This document shows positions 45,273-58,140 of a stretch of 64,000 nt of DNA, piece after piece. The first letter of the stretch is position 1. Every line of letters begins with the position of its first letter. The position numbers and the translations under genes are program-made. This stretch comes from Bos javanicus. Its lineage: Eukaryota; Chordata; Mammalia; Artiodactyla; Bovidae. The stretch lies in contig NC_083869.1 in NCBI RefSeq assembly GCF_032452875.1, forward strand, positions 82,268,501 through 82,332,500, given 5' to 3'. The notes beneath the pieces were generated by a model. That model had not been told where the DNA came from. It was given only the letters and a program-made list of their open reading frames with translations, and made no database searches.

Positions 45273-46392
45273 AAAAAGAAAGAACTCTAGAAAAAAAAAA
45301 ATCTGCTTCATTGACTATACTAAAGTCTTTGACTGTGTGGACCACAACAAACTGTGGAAAATTATTAAAGAGATGGGAATATCAGACTACTTTACTTGCC
45401 TCCAAAATAAACCATATGCACCTCAAAAGGAACAGTTAGAAATGAACATGGAGTAGCAAACTTGTTCCAATTTGGGAAAGGAGTATGTCAAGACTATATA
45501 TTGTCACCCTTCATATTTAACTTTTATGCAAAGTACATCATGCAAAATGCAGGGCTTGGATGAAGCACAAGCTGGAATCAAGATTGCCAGGAGAAATATC
45601 AAAACCTCAGATATACAGATGTCACAATCCTTTTAGCAGAAAGTAAAGAGGAACTAAAGAGCTTCTTGATGAAGGTGAAAGAGGAGAATGAAAAGCTGAC
45701 TTAAAGCCCGATATCAAAAAGCTAAGACCATGGCATCTGGTCCCATCACTTTGTGACATATGGAGGGGGAAATAATGGAAACAGTGAAAGATTTTCTTTC
45801 CTTTGCCTCCGAAATCACTGCATATGGTGACTGCAGCCAGGAAATTAAAAGATGCTTTCTCCTTGGAAGAAAAGCTATGACCAACCCAGACAGCATATTA
45901 AAAAGCAGAGACATTACTTTGCCAAAAAAGGTCCATCTAGTCAAAGCTATGCTTTTTCCAGTAGTCATGTATAGATGTGAGAGTTGGCCCATAAAGAAGA
46001 CTGAGTCTGGAAGAATTAATGCTTTTGAACTGTGGTGCTGAAGAAGACTCTTGAGAGTTTCTTAGACTGCAAGGAGATCCAACCAATCCATCCTAAGGGA
46101 AATCAGTCCTGGATATTCATTGGAAGGACTGATACTGAAACTGAAGCTCCAATACTTTGGCCACTTGATTTGAAGATCCAACTCAGCTGGAAAAGACCTT
46201 GATGCTGGGAAAGATTGAAGGGAGGAGGAGAAGGAGATGACATAGGACGAAATGGTTGGATGGCATCATGCACTCAATGGACATGAGTTTGAGCAAGCTC
46301 TGGAAGATGGTGATGAACAGGAAAATCTGGCCTGCTGCAATCCATGGGGTCGCAGAGAGTCGGACACGACTGAGGGACTAAACAACAACATC
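45273..46392 (+). mobile_element. BovB LINE, right part
   Basis: Resumes with motif A text (cattgactatactaaagtctttgactg, FIDYTKVFD in one frame), then RT where YADDT has become YTDVT (near 45613), and the C-terminal region, ending ggacacgactgagggactaaacaacaaca. Many frameshifts; inactive. Confidence 0.92.
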
Positions 46393-46597
46393 TGCCTGTA
46401 TATCTAGAATTCAGCAACTTTAACGTCTTCAAAATGAATCTATTCACAGAACAACTTCAGTGAACAATCCAGACTTTACCATAGATTGTTCTGGGAGTAA
46501 GATGGGAAAGTGTAAATCAAGCCTATTAAAGCATGTGACTTTAAAAATGCACCTTAGATATTTTGGTCTTTAAATTTACTTTTTAGTCCACACCATA

Positions 46598-46909
46598 AAA
46601 GTGAAAGTTGCTCAGTCATGTCTGACTCTTTGTGATCCTATGAACTATACCGTCCATGGATTTTTCTAGGCCAGAATAATGGAGTGGGTAGCCTTTCCCT
46701 TTTCCAGGGGATCTTCCCAACCCAGGGATTGAGCCCAGGTCTCTGGCATTGCTGGCAGATTCTTTACCATCTGAGACACAAGGGAAGCCCAAGAATACTG
46801 GAGTGGGTAGCCTGTCCGTTCTCCTGGGGATCTCCCTATGCCAAGAATTAAATTGGGGTCTCCTGCATTGCAGGCAGATTCTTTACTAACTGAACTATCA
46901 GGGAAGCCC
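46598..46909 (-). mobile_element. Composite Bov-tA SINE (two tRNA heads)
   Basis: Antisense Bov-tA (46598 to about 46790) joined to a second head plus partial body (about 46791-46909). A single 14-bp duplication with one mismatch (TAGTCCACACCATA at 46584-46597, TAGTCTACACCATA at 46910-46923) surrounds the whole 312 bp, so it inserted as one unit. B boxes are partly decayed. Confidence 0.88.
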
Positions 46910-47084
46910 TAGTCTACACCATACTGATGGGTTTTCTTCCTGACATTTGTTCCCAAACCTCACAGGCCACTCCTTTTTTTCAGTCCTCCTAGATTATTCC
47001 CCATCAATCTGGAGCAAAAAATAAAAAAGAAAGTAAAATAAAAAATACTCACAATGTTAATATATAGTCTAATTTTTGACTCTT

Positions 47085-47205
47085 CTGCATGGCAACCCAC
47101 TCCAGTATTCTTGCCTGGAGAATCCGATGGACAGAGGAGCCTGGTGGGCTACTGTCCACAGGGTCACAAAGAGTCGGACACGACTGAGCAACTTCACTCA
47201 CTTGC
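47085..47205 (+). mobile_element. Bov-A/Bov-tA body fragment
   Basis: tggcaacccactccagtattcttgcc to ggacacgactgagcaacttc: one monomer, without a tRNA head. CpGs retained. Borders uncertain. Confidence 0.8.
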
Positions 47206-47296
47206 ATCTCCAACTTTCATTATCCTGTTTTGGCTAATCAGGATAGTCAGATAAACAGCAGACCTCTTGGTTATTAAAACCCATCCTATTGAATTT

Positions 47297-47521
47297 CCTT
47301 CAAACAAGGGTCAGTAAACTATTGCCCTGAGGGCCAAATCTGGTTCTCCTCATGTGTTTGTCAGTGAAGTTTTATTGGCATGCAGTCATAGTCATTCATT
47401 TAAATCTTGTTTATGGCTGTTTTCATGTTGCAATGACAGAGTTCAATAGCTTCAGTAGAGATCTTATGGATTGCAAGGATGAAAATATTTTCTGTCTTGC
47501 TCTTTACAAAAAGGATATACC
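47297..47521. repeat. hAT-type DNA transposon fossil
   Basis: 'gggtcagtaaactattgccc', 'gagggccaaatctggttctcc', 'aagttttattggcatgcagtcat', 'ttatggctgttttcatgttgcaatgacagagttcaatag' and 'ctttacaaaaa' follow a widespread mammalian hAT MITE whose ends are CAGGGGTCGGCAAAC. Terminal inverted repeats are decayed. Confidence 0.6.
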
Positions 47522-47607
47522 AATCCTGTCTTAGAAAACTGAGATCACAAGTAACAATTATTTGTCATTTTCTTGCATCCTTTATATACTATCTTCATTG
47601 GACAATG

Positions 47608-47640
47608 ACAACACATACACAAACACACTCACACACACAT
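47608..47640. repeat. (CA)n imperfect microsatellite
   Basis: About 15 CA units with TA and TC interruptions. Confidence 0.8.
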
Positions 47641-47689
47641 ACCTCTCTCTATTTCTCTATTTATATAGTTCTAAGAAAACCTGATTAAG

Positions 47690-48680
47690 GATACTGATGG
47701 AGAGTCTTTTCTATTTTGTATAACTTAGGTGTTAAACAGAGCCTCAATCCTAACTTTGAGCATTATTTTTTCTTAAATAATAGTACAAAATGCATTAATT
47801 TTTTAAACTGATTTCTTATAATAGAGTTTTATACTTTAGTACTATGAAGCACAATTCTAAGTATGAATATGTTAAATAGTTTATAAAGAGTTAAATGATT
47901 TATCTTTCTATTTTTAAGACATTGTAGTTGACAAACAGCAGAACTATAGTCAAGATTGTTAGCCTAAAATAAAATATCAAATACTAGAGAGGAATCTTTA
48001 TTTCTATTTTAAGTAATTAACTTACATTTATAATTTCTTTGTGAACGAACATTCACTTATTAAAAGACATTTAACTTAATTAATTCAACACTTGGTTTTG
48101 TATTTTTAGAACAGCTGGAAAGAATTTTATTCTTTACATCTATGGAAAAGAAAAAAATTAAAGGCAAGAAAATACTACAGATATGCAGAAAGTCATTATT
48201 CACAACTCCTAAAATTTCATAATAAAACAGTGATTGCCCTGATCTCAGGTCCCATTTTTCCCTCTTGCACTGATAGTGGAAAACTGGTAAAAAATAAAGT
48301 AGTTGAAACACAGCAGTTAGAGTCATTAATATGTTCACAACTTGACAGCTTCATGAAGTGAAATAGTATCTAGAAAATAAATACTTTATCAAGGAGGAAA
48401 AGGGTATATTTCCTAAGACTGTTTTACAGCAGCTTAAATCTTTAAGAGTTGCAGTTTAAATACAGAGGATCTCTCTTACATATAAAATTTAAATATATAT
48501 TAAATTGGTAAAGAAAAGATCAGGTTCATGAACATAAACCTAAAGTTAGGATCTAAGACTGGAAAATTTTAATGACAACTAGTCAATTTCTGTCATGGTA
48601 TGTATTGTTAATCATTTTTTAAGAAATTATAGTATTTGTTTCAGCTGCCCCCTTGCATAAAAATATTGCCCAAGTAATAC
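47690..48680. other. Unique AT-rich DNA
   Basis: No gene recognised. Open frames such as 48060-48338 (minus) show no known domain. Confidence 0.5.
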
Positions 48681-49150
48681 ATTTAAGCAACACACATTTA
48701 TTATCATTTGTTGTTCCTATTGTTCAAGATTCCAGTATGGAAGGTGTTCTACCTAGGGACACATAAATTCACATTTGGGCTGTCAGGCAGGGCTATAGTC
48801 TCCTCTAAATATCTACTGAGGAAGGGTCTATTTCTGAGCTCACTCAGGTTGCTCACAGGATATAGTTACTTGAATTAAACTTTAGTTTGTTCTTCTCAAC
48901 ATCTGCCCATAGTTCCGTGAGCTGTGGGCTTTTCCATCAAGGCCATTTTATTCCTCAAAGCTAGTAAAATGGAGAGAGAGACTGCAACAGTCTAGGTACT
49001 ACAGTTTTATGTGTAAAACCATGTACATCCTGTCATCTTTGCCATAGTCTACTCTTTGGAAGCAAGTCATGGGTCATGTTTGTACTTAAGGCGAGCATAC
49101 TATATGAGGGCATAAACATCAAGTGGTATGAATTTGGGGAACTACCCTAT
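48681..49150 (+). repeat. Ancient repeat, probably hAT-Charlie-type
   Basis: 'ggaagggtctatttctgagctcac', 'tgagctgtgggcttttccatc', 'atggagagagagactgcaac', 'ggaagcaagtcatgggtca', 'gagggcataaacatcaagtgg' follow an old mammalian DNA-transposon repeat in order. Related in style to 4290-4795. Confidence 0.4.
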
Positions 49151-50581
49151 GATATGTTCATCACTGTAGACTTATTATGGGCAATTGTTTCTATCTTGTT
49201 ATGACCATGTGATTTTAATAGATTCTGACAATGAAATAGTCCCCTCACACTGAATAGTAAGAATATGACTAAAGTTGGACAATCACAGTATGGAGTGTTC
49301 CTAGTGATAGTGATAGGTTCAAGGATGAACTTATTCATAATTCAAGTCAAACCTATTAAAATCATTCCCCAGAAATGCTCTTCTTATAGCTTGTAACAAG
49401 ATTTCTGTCTTCGTTGGTCTGTAAAGTTCTTTCTGTAGTAAAATGATTCCATGGTAAATGTCATTAAATTGAAACTTGGTGAGTTTTGCTTTTCTCAGAT
49501 CAGTATCACATGATGGAAACTGCAAGGTAGATAATGTGGTGACTTTAGCATTTGAGTAGAAATTACCATAGTTCCTGCCCCCAAAATAAGTCAAATAAAA
49601 GCCAAGTGACATTTTAAGCACAGACACAGTCTGGGGAAAGTTTTCTTCAAATGATAATATTGTTTACAATTTTGCTAACAAAACATTTTCCAAAAACCTA
49701 TAGCCTTTAGAAATATCAGTTGGCCCCTGAATTTGATTTCCCTTGGCTCACACTTACTAATGGCATTAATTCTGATACGAGAAGAGATTCTTAATTTACT
49801 TAGGGGTAGAAAATACAATTAAAAGAATATTTTGGTCATTTCTAGTTTGTCCCAAGTTATTGCAACTGTGAAATGCTTGAAATATCACTTAGAGATTATT
49901 GATATTTTTTACCAGTTTTATCACAAACCAAGATTAGCATTTAAATGCCAAATCAAAAGCAGCACAAATGATTTCCTAATTATTAGTACAATCTTCATAT
50001 TGTAAGTTGTAAATGAAGTATAAATAAATATTTACAGATATGCTAAAGCATATACTACCCATCTGACCCCGTCATGTCATCTTGATTATAATTCTTTGAA
50101 TATAAGAGTATGACCATTCAACTCATGCTGTTCCAAACTCACTCATTCTCATGGATTAAATTCTTGAGGATGAGAATCAGAGTGACCAAGTTGTTGCATA
50201 ACTTGGAGTCAGTTGAGTTTTCCCCTAGGCAAGCTATGATGGTCACAGAGACTAAACTCTTCTTGTTTTCATAACTGGTAAATTTTTTTCTAGCACATCT
50301 AAAAGATAACCCAAATTAAAATTAAATTTCCTGTAAAATCTGAATAAGCATTAGTTGAATAATTTAAAATTATTTATTCTTTAACATACCTTGAGACACT
50401 TTTCCTGATTGAAAGAGATATTAGAATTGCTAGTGGGGCTGAAATATCCAAAATGTCATTATTATTATTTATTTTTCACATTAGTAGAATAGATAGAGAT
50501 TCAAATTACCTTCCTGACATTCCTTTACCTGCTTCAACAGAGGAGTGAAATTCCGAAGGTCTCTTCCTTCATTGGTGTGGT
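49151..50581. other. Unique DNA
   Basis: A 98-codon minus-strand frame (49331-49627) has no recognisable domain. No repeat family identified. Confidence 0.5.
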
Positions 50582-50797
50582 GTGCATGCATGCTTAGTCC
50601 TGTCCAAATCTTTGCAATCCCATGGACTGTAGCTCATCAAGATCCTCTGCCCATGGGATTTTCCAGTCAAGAATAGTGGAATGGGTTGCTATTTCCTTCT
50701 CCAGGGGATCTTCCCTTCCCAGGGATCAAATCCATGTCTCCTGAGTCTACTGTGTTGGCGGGCAGATTCTTTACCACTGAGTCACCTGGAAAGCTCC
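50582..50797 (-). mobile_element. Bov-tA SINE (diverged)
   Basis: Antisense body (cccatggactgtagctcatc, ttctccaggggatcttccc) and head (cccagggatcaaatcc, cactgagtcacctgg). Short flanking CTTCCTT similarity only. Confidence 0.86.
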
Positions 50798-53754
50798 TTC
50801 CTTAAATAAAGAAGTTATTAATTGGATGTAAATTCCTTCCAAATATGTGTTTTCACTTCTTGAGGACAAGCATTTTATTACCATTATTTATATCAGAAAA
50901 TATGGACAAAGGTATTCAGAAGTATTTATTAATGCTATTGATTATTTTAAGAAATACAATTGAGAAAACTTATTTTTTAAAATTTGAATTTGGAGAGAAT
51001 TTAAGATATGTAGTAATAAATATCTATTGCTATTTTTCAGCTCCATTATGAGAGAGTATTCCCTGAAGATAAATTGATGTGACAGACACTGGGATAAAAA
51101 AGATGATCATAAGTAACAAACAGGCGAGGAAGAGACTTTAGGTGGGATCAGAAAGAGACAGTATTTTTTTTTAATAGAAGAGAGATTAAAATTTATCTTA
51201 AGAATGAACTTGAAGTTATGTTTCTATTTTAACATCTTCTGTTTCTCCATAGGTAAACAAATACTGATATTTACATATGTATACGTATATATGCTTATAT
51301 ATGATTGCATGTATATAATTATGTGAATATTTAATCATTTTATACATATTTAATTCAGCATATAAAAGTAATTTTCTAATTATTCATTTTGGGGGAATAT
51401 TCAAAATAATATGTAATTTTTTCATTTAGACATTATTAAAGAATATCTAAATGAGAAGATCCCAGTGTACAACTGTGATAAAAATTTAGTGCTTAGATCA
51501 CTCAAAATATATTATATAATTTCCATCATGTAATAGTGCCTGAAAAATATAAATGTTTTATAAAAAATATAAAGATTGATGCTATCTCAGTGAAAGTTTG
51601 AAATTAAAAACAAGGTCAACAGATAAACTTTGATTTAGGGACTGTGTTTCCAGAACAAGTGAATATATGCTGTGAGTATGAGAATAAAGATAAAAAGTGC
51701 ATTTTAATTCACAGAATTGAATCCCAGAGATATGGTTAAAATAAAACAAAGTTTAAAAAATGTGATGTGATAAGCCCTACAGGCATATATAGCTGCACAT
51801 GAAATAACAAAATTAGAATAAGCTTAAAAGGGACAGTGATATTTATAAACCTGTAACATTATTTTAAATAAACAATATAGATTTAATTTTTAACTAACTT
51901 GTAATTGTATTTGTACTTTAATATAAAGTATATTTTATATGGATAGAAACATCCATCAAAGGATTGCAGAAATCGTCATTAAAAATATATGAGGGGTAGA
52001 GGAAATAAACCAATTTGTTTAGTAAGTAATAAGAAAAAATGACAAAACATGATAGATCACTCTTGGATTTCCACCAGGTTAAAAATACTTAGGGAATTCA
52101 CCATGTATATCTATAGACGTTCTAAATTAAGAAAGGAGTGTTCAACATTTATATTACTTGTGTTGTGTGCATGCCTTCCTAGAGAAACAGAGTATAAAAA
52201 TAACACACTTGCTTTTTGGTGCCTTGGGCCAAGAACACCACCTTTCATTACCATTTACATTTAATTGGAAAATACCAATCTTATGGTCCTCCTAATGCTA
52301 ACCGAAGGACTGAGATATGTAGCATGTTTTGTGAGAATTGAAGAATATTTGTGAAGAGTATAATCTCTATTATAAAGTCTAATTCTCAATGGCTGACTCA
52401 TGACATCCAAACTGAGAAACATATAAAGTAGGATGCTAATTAGTTGGCACTGAAAACATATTGCCACAGGTACTGGATAAAGTATCCCCAAACTCACAAT
52501 TTGAATAGATAAAGGGGTCATGTTATCTTAGCCTGGTAGATCCTGATGAACCTGTTTCACACTACAGATAAAATTGCCTCTAATGCCTAAATTTTTATGT
52601 TCTTGGACAAAGACTTCAGTGACTGGTGAAGATCACTTATGAGTGATAGGTCCTTTCCCTTAATATATTTGAATACTCAGTCAGATTACAAAGACATCTG
52701 GCTGAACTGATAGCTACTCTACACCTCAATATATTTTTCTCCTTTAATCCATTATGCCTTGATTTTAAAAACGAACTTTTATATTTTTCAGCTTTGGGAG
52801 GAGTAGGTATTCGTTTACTTTGCTCTGATGTAGAACAAAAAGAGTGAATCCAAATAATTATTGTTTAAAAATTCTGTTATATTCTTTACTTCAGATAAAT
52901 ATTTTCAGAACTATAATATTTTATAATATTATATAATTTAGTTATTTTCAGTTATATTATATATTATTCATAGCAACTATTAACACTAATAGGGAAAATA
53001 AAAAACTTCACTGTTCTCACTTTCTAAACTGAAACATCAATAACTCTAGCTTTCAATAAATGACAATGGCATCTTCCTCAATTTCCTTTTAGATAGTATC
53101 ATCAAGCACATCTTCATAGCCAGCATTAGTCATTTAAAACATCAATATATCAGATTTCACTTCAGATATAAACTTTAGTGCCAATAAAATATGCTAAGAA
53201 TATATCTCTTTCAAAGAAAAGGCAAATATCACATTTTCTATTTCAATTTAGAAGAACTAAAAAGGAAAATGAAATAAATTTTAAAGGATTGATGATATAA
53301 GAGAATATAGCAAATACTTTCTAGTCTATTGATTTAAATAATTCACAGTTTTCCCTCAGCTATCATTCAATGAATGTAACACCACTTTCAGAATGACACA
53401 GTTTTTTCCCATCTATTCATATTTACTACTTAATAATACTGTTAAATTATTTTGATTAGCTTCCTAGGAAAGACTATAGAATGCTCTCATTCTATCTTTC
53501 TATAAATATAGTCTATATATTTTATATAGTTATGTATGATATATGTTCAGCAAATGTAAACATTAGCTGAGTTCATCAAGTTTCTACATATAAAGTTGTT
53601 AAGATAAATGAGTTTCCTATTAGAGTAATATTATTTATTCTAGTTTCTGTTCCTAATAATTTGGCATCTTTAAGATCATATGAACTCACATTTATTATCT
53701 GTAAGCATCAAAAGTCGATCATATCAAATGGTATTCTGAAAACACCAAAAATGT
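50798..53754. other. Unique AT-rich DNA, about 3 kb
   Basis: The longest stretch here without a recognised element. Low-complexity TA-rich text at 51270-51325 and 52918-52975. No exon-like signal. A 71-codon frame at 52049-52264 has no known domain. Confidence 0.5.
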
Positions 53755-53756
53755 AT

Positions 53757-54249
53757 TCAGTTCAGTTCAGTCCCCCAGTTGTGTCTGACTCTTTGTGACC
53801 CAATGAATCGCAGCACGCGAGACCTCCCTGTCCATCACCAACTCCCGGAGTTCACTCAGATTCACGTCCATCGAGTCAGTGATGCCATCCTCTGCCATCC
53901 CCTTCTCCTCCTGCCCCCAATCCCTCCCAGCATCAGAGTGTTTTCCAATGAGTCAACTCTTCACATGAGGTGGCCAAACTATTGGAGTTTCAGCCTTAGC
54001 GTCATTCCTTCCAAAGAAATCCCTGGGCTGATCTCCTTCAGAATGGACTGGTTGCATCTCCTTGCAGTCCAAAGGACTCTCAAGAGTCTTCTCCAACATC
54101 ACAGTTCAAAAGCATCAATTCTTCAGCGCTCAGCCTTCTTCACAGTCCAACTCTCACATCCATACATGACCACTAGAAAAACCATAGCCTTGACTAGACG
54201 GACTTTTGTTGGCAAGTAATGTCTCTGCTTTTCAATATGCTATCTAGGT
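53757..54249 (-). mobile_element. BovB LINE 3' end, antisense
   Basis: CAGTTCAGTTCAG at the left edge, then BovB C-terminal region to tgctatctaggtt. Faces the sense BovB that starts 84 bp later. Confidence 0.92.
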
Positions 54250-54332
54250 TACCCAACATAAAATGATAGACAATAAATAATAAAATATTATATAATGAGC
54301 TAAATACTATTTGCTAAGTAAAAATGTTAAAT

Positions 54333-54503
54333 AAGAAATTAAAGGACACTTGCTCCTTGGAAGAAAAGCTATGACAAACCTAGGCAGTATATTAAAAAGC
54401 ATAGACATTGCCAACAAAGGTCTGTGTAGTCAAGGCTATGGTTCTCCAGTAATTATGAATGGATGTGAGTGTTGGACCATAAAGAAGTCTGAGCGTTGAA
54501 GAA
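54333..54503 (+). mobile_element. BovB LINE 3' part, left of L1 insertion
   Basis: gaaattaaaggacacttgctcc to gtctgagcgttgaagaa. With 54726-55082 it forms one 5'-truncated BovB. A repeated AAGTAAAAATGT (54316-54327 and 55083-55094) may be its target duplication. Confidence 0.88.
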
Positions 54504-54725
54504 GTGAGAAACAAATCACCAGTCCAGGTTTGATGCAGGATACAGGAAGCTTGGGGCTGGTGCACTGGGATGACCCAGAGGGATGGTATGGGGAAGGAGA
54601 TGGGAGGGGGGTTCAGGATTGGGAACACGTGTACACCCATGGTGGATTCATGTTGATGTATGGCAAAACCAATACAATATTGTAAATTAATTAGCCTTTA
54701 ATTAAAATAAATAAATTTAATTAAA
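54504..54725 (+). mobile_element. L1 3'-end insertion without clear target duplication
   Basis: Sense L1 3'UTR (accagtccaggtttgatgc, gatgacccagagggatggta) to attagcctttaattaaaataaata, an older tail type. The BovB text resumes at aactgtggtgcc with about 11 bp missing (ttgatgctttt in other copies), so a small target deletion replaced the usual duplication. Confidence 0.85.
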
Positions 54726-55082
54726 AAACTGTGGTGCCAGAGAAGACTCTTTAGAGTCCTTTGGATGGCAAGGAGATCAAACCAGTCAATCCTAAAGGAA
54801 ATCAGTGCTGAATATTCATTGGAAGGACTGATACTGAAGCCAAAGCTCCAATACTTTGGCCACTTGATGGGAAGAGCCGAGTCACTGGAAAAGACCTTGA
54901 TGTTGGGAAAGATAGAAGGCAGGAAGAAAAGGGCACGGCAGAGGATGAAATGGTTGGATGGCATCACTGACTCAATGGACTTGAATTTGAGCAAGCTTAG
55001 GGAGTAGTGAAGGACAGGGGAGCCTGGTGTGCTGCACTACATGGGGTCACAGAGTCAGACATTACTGAGCGACTGAACAATA
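54726..55082 (+). mobile_element. BovB LINE 3' end, right of L1 insertion
   Basis: aactgtggtgccagagaagac through caatactttggccacttgatgg to gagcgactgaac. Coding is broken by several indels. Confidence 0.9.
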
Positions 55083-55095
55083 AAGTAAAAATGTA

Positions 55096-55945
55096 GTATA
55101 TGATAGTTCATCTATTTCAAGTCCACTTTTCTAATGAAGAAATCTATTCTTCAGCATTGTGAGAAACATCTGCCTACCATGCTTGATACATTTACTTTAT
55201 TTTCTATTAATTACTTGAAAATGTTTGGATTAAACTTTAATTTTTATATGTGTTTATTAATTTAATAAGCAATGATGTGACAAATTCATTAATTAGAATG
55301 TGTTTTATATAATAAATTGAAATATATGAGATATCTAAGTTTAAAAATAAATGTTCAGTATGAAAAAATGAAAAAAAATCCTACATATTAAAGTAGAATG
55401 GAATTATCTGTCAAAATTTCAATAGAACTTAAATGGCAAACTATTTTTCTAAGTCAATGTGAGGCAGCAATTATGTGTAAAATATGCAAATGCTATTTGA
55501 AACCCATATGACCATAATGAACATTTTAATTTTTCTGCTAATTCCTGCCATCTCAGTCAAGAATATTCAGCATGGTAAAAAATGAGCAAAAATATTAACT
55601 GTAATTACTATCTTTTCTTTGGGAATTTTTCTCACTAAAACAAAATATAAAATATAGTCAAATGGTTCCAAATATGAAGTATAATCAAAGGGACTTCAGA
55701 AATTGTGCTGCATTTTTTATTTCAGAATACTTTCAAAAAATGCTAATCTAACAAGGCATAGCAAAATATCTTCCAGTCATTACCTTAATCTGTTATGCCT
55801 CAAAATCATGTAAAATACACATCTTCCATGATTGGTGTAAAGTTTTATGTCCTTATTTTAAAATGAGAAATTCATTTTTTATTATATTGTCTGTTAGGAT
55901 ATTAAAGGGAACAGAGGTGGCATTTATCCTCTTTTACAGGTAACT
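55096..55945. other. Unique AT-rich DNA
   Basis: No gene or repeat recognised. Confidence 0.5.
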
Positions 55946-55960
55946 CTCAGTTATTGATAG

Positions 55961-56160
55961 GCTTCTCAGTTGACTCAAGTGGCAAAGAAGACACCTGCCA
56001 ATGCAGGAGACACAAGTTTGATCTCTGGGTTGTGAAGATCCCCTGGAGAATGGAATTGAAACCCACTCCAGTATTCTTGACTAGAAAACCTCACAGAGGA
56101 GCCTGGAGTTCTATAGTCGATGGGGTGGCAAAGAGTCAGACAGGGCTGAGCTTGTGCACA
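55961..56160 (+). mobile_element. Bov-tA SINE
   Basis: Sense, head (gcttctcagttgactcaagtgg, B-box region caagtttgatctctggg) and body. Perfect 15-bp duplication CTCAGTTATTGATAG (55946-55960 and 56161-56175) fixes the ends. Confidence 0.92.
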
Positions 56161-56175
56161 CTCAGTTATTGATAG

Positions 56176-56925
56176 TTTGTAAATGTAAGACTTTTCCTTG
56201 AAACCAGTTTGGCCTGTTCACAGTTTTAGTATATTGAATATTGAGCAAAGTTTGAGTTAGCTTAATTCATCTAGTTTTTATTTTTCTCTAAATCATACTT
56301 TAAAATTAAGCTACAAGTACCTGGCCTATAGAATATTTAACAGCTGTCACCTGATCTTCACTTCCTACCTTATATCTATTCACCTCCACGTCCTCCTCTC
56401 TGAAACTTTCTCGTTCTTTAAAATTCAGGAAGCTCTTGTTTTTATGGTAGTTAGTCTTCCCTCCATCAGAAGACAATACTCTTCTTTTTCATGTTGTCAT
56501 TTTATAAATTCTTTGTTCAATAATGGAGGCTTAGTTTGTAACTAGCGAGTGCCACATTCACTAACATTTTAGGTGACATGTCAACCAAGAATGGAAAGAA
56601 AACTATGAGACAAAGAATGCAATTACAGTTTTGTCAGCCTTGGATAGATAAAACTAAGAAAATAATCATAAACGAGAAATCCATAACTACAGTACATAGC
56701 TGTGCATATTTACAAGCAAGGAATATAATGTTGAGTTTCATCTCAGCTTCTTATTTTAAGGAGGGAAACCAAAAAGTCTAAAATAAGTGTTCTGGAAAGT
56801 TGATGTACTACATTGATTCTATATAAACTATATTCCATCTTACTTAAGGATGTCACCATCTACCCTAAAGAAAAGGTATATTTGAAAGAAAATAAAAGAC
56901 TATTTAAAAGATACTTCATGAGATA
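56176..56925. other. Unique DNA
   Basis: No gene or repeat recognised. A 67-codon frame (56578-56781) has no known domain. Confidence 0.5.
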
Positions 56926-57740
56926 GAACTTCAGGAATGGTAGAGTGAAGAGACCTATAAATTTGCTATTCCATAGAAGCAAACACTGAGAAATTTTTTT
57001 TCAAACTCAGCTTTTGTAGACTGTGTAAATTAACCTGACTTGCAACAACTGAGACAGTATTTGTTCAATAAAAAACTATTGAACCTCCAAAAATATAGGA
57101 TTTGTCACACTGTAGCTTGATGTACTGTACTCCCATTCCTCTCTCCTCAGCTCCATGATACTCATAAAACCAGTAGACTTTACAACCATGGTGGATGTAA
57201 AAACTAGCCTTCCAACATCTCAAAAGAGCAGGTAGAATTGAAAGTTTCTCAAAGTCTCACATCCACAGAGCATTCTGACTCTTTGGCATGTGTTGTAGCT
57301 TTCATGAAAAGCTTCATGTGCAGACTATTGTTATTATTCAACCTCACTCTGAGCTCACTCTCCTCAGCCATTTGCAAAGAATGAAATTTCAAAGTGGCAA
57401 GAAAAAGTTTAGTCATCATGTACAAATTTTCTTCAGTAAGACCATCAGTTAAATTTTCAGCAGAGATCATAGAAGATATAAGACAACAAGATGGCATATG
57501 CAAAGAATTTAAAGAAATAGAATATCAACTAAAAATTCTATATCCATAAAAAATGTCCTTCAAAGTGGAGACTTAAGACATTCACAGATTAAATTTTTTT
57601 AATGAAAAAATAAAGGAAAAAAAATGTGTCTCTAGCCAATTTAGTAACTTAATCTACAGGAAATACCATAAGGAATAATTAAGGCTGAAATGAAAAGATT
57701 CCTAGTGGCAACTTGAATCTGTATAAATAAATTAAATGAC
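56926..57740 (+). mobile_element. Old L1/HAL1-like fragment (ORF1 region)
   Basis: 'ggaatggtagagtgaagag' resembles an L1/HAL1 5' end, and 'actaaaaattctatatcc', 'atgtccttcaaagtggag', 'ttaagacattcacaga' follow the C-terminal part of L1 ORF1. Highly decayed; borders approximate. Confidence 0.45.
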
Positions 57741-57796
57741 CTATAAAATAAGTACATAGATAATAATAAAATATAAAAACTGAATATTTTATAGTT

Positions 57797-58073
57797 GTTG
57801 CTGCTGCTGCTGCTAAGTCGCTTCAGTCATGTCCGACTCTGTGCGACCCCATAGACGGTAGCCCACCAGGCTCCCACATCCCTGGGATTCTCCAGGCAAG
57901 AACAATGGAGTGGGTTGCCATTTCCTTCTCCAATGCATGAAAGAAGTGAAGGTGAAGTCGCTTAGTCATGTCCGACTCTTTGCGACCCCATGGACTGCAG
58001 CCTACCAGGCTCCTCCATCCATGGGATTTTCCAGGCAGGAATACTGGAGTGGGGTGCCATTGCCTTCTCCAGT
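57797..58073 (-). mobile_element. Bov-A2 SINE
   Basis: Antisense dimer from a five-unit GCT repeat (CAG tail) to ccattgccttctcc. CpGs in gtccgactctgtgcgacc are retained, so it is young. No convincing target duplication. Confidence 0.94.
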
Positions 58074-58140
58074 AAATCATACTATTTTCAGAGAATTCTT
58101 GGCCAAGTGACTTATTTATAACTTTTGTCTCTCCCAGAGT

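Noticed and set aside
49331..49627. 98-codon minus-strand frame as a host exon
   Set aside because: No known motif or splice-site context found. Worth a database search but not supportable from sequence alone.
53747..55095. One target duplication (AAAAATGTA) enclosing both head-to-head BovB copies
   Set aside because: Both copies carry their own 3' ends, so they are not a single 5'-inverted element. The 9-bp match is AT-rich and also fits a duplication for the sense copy alone.
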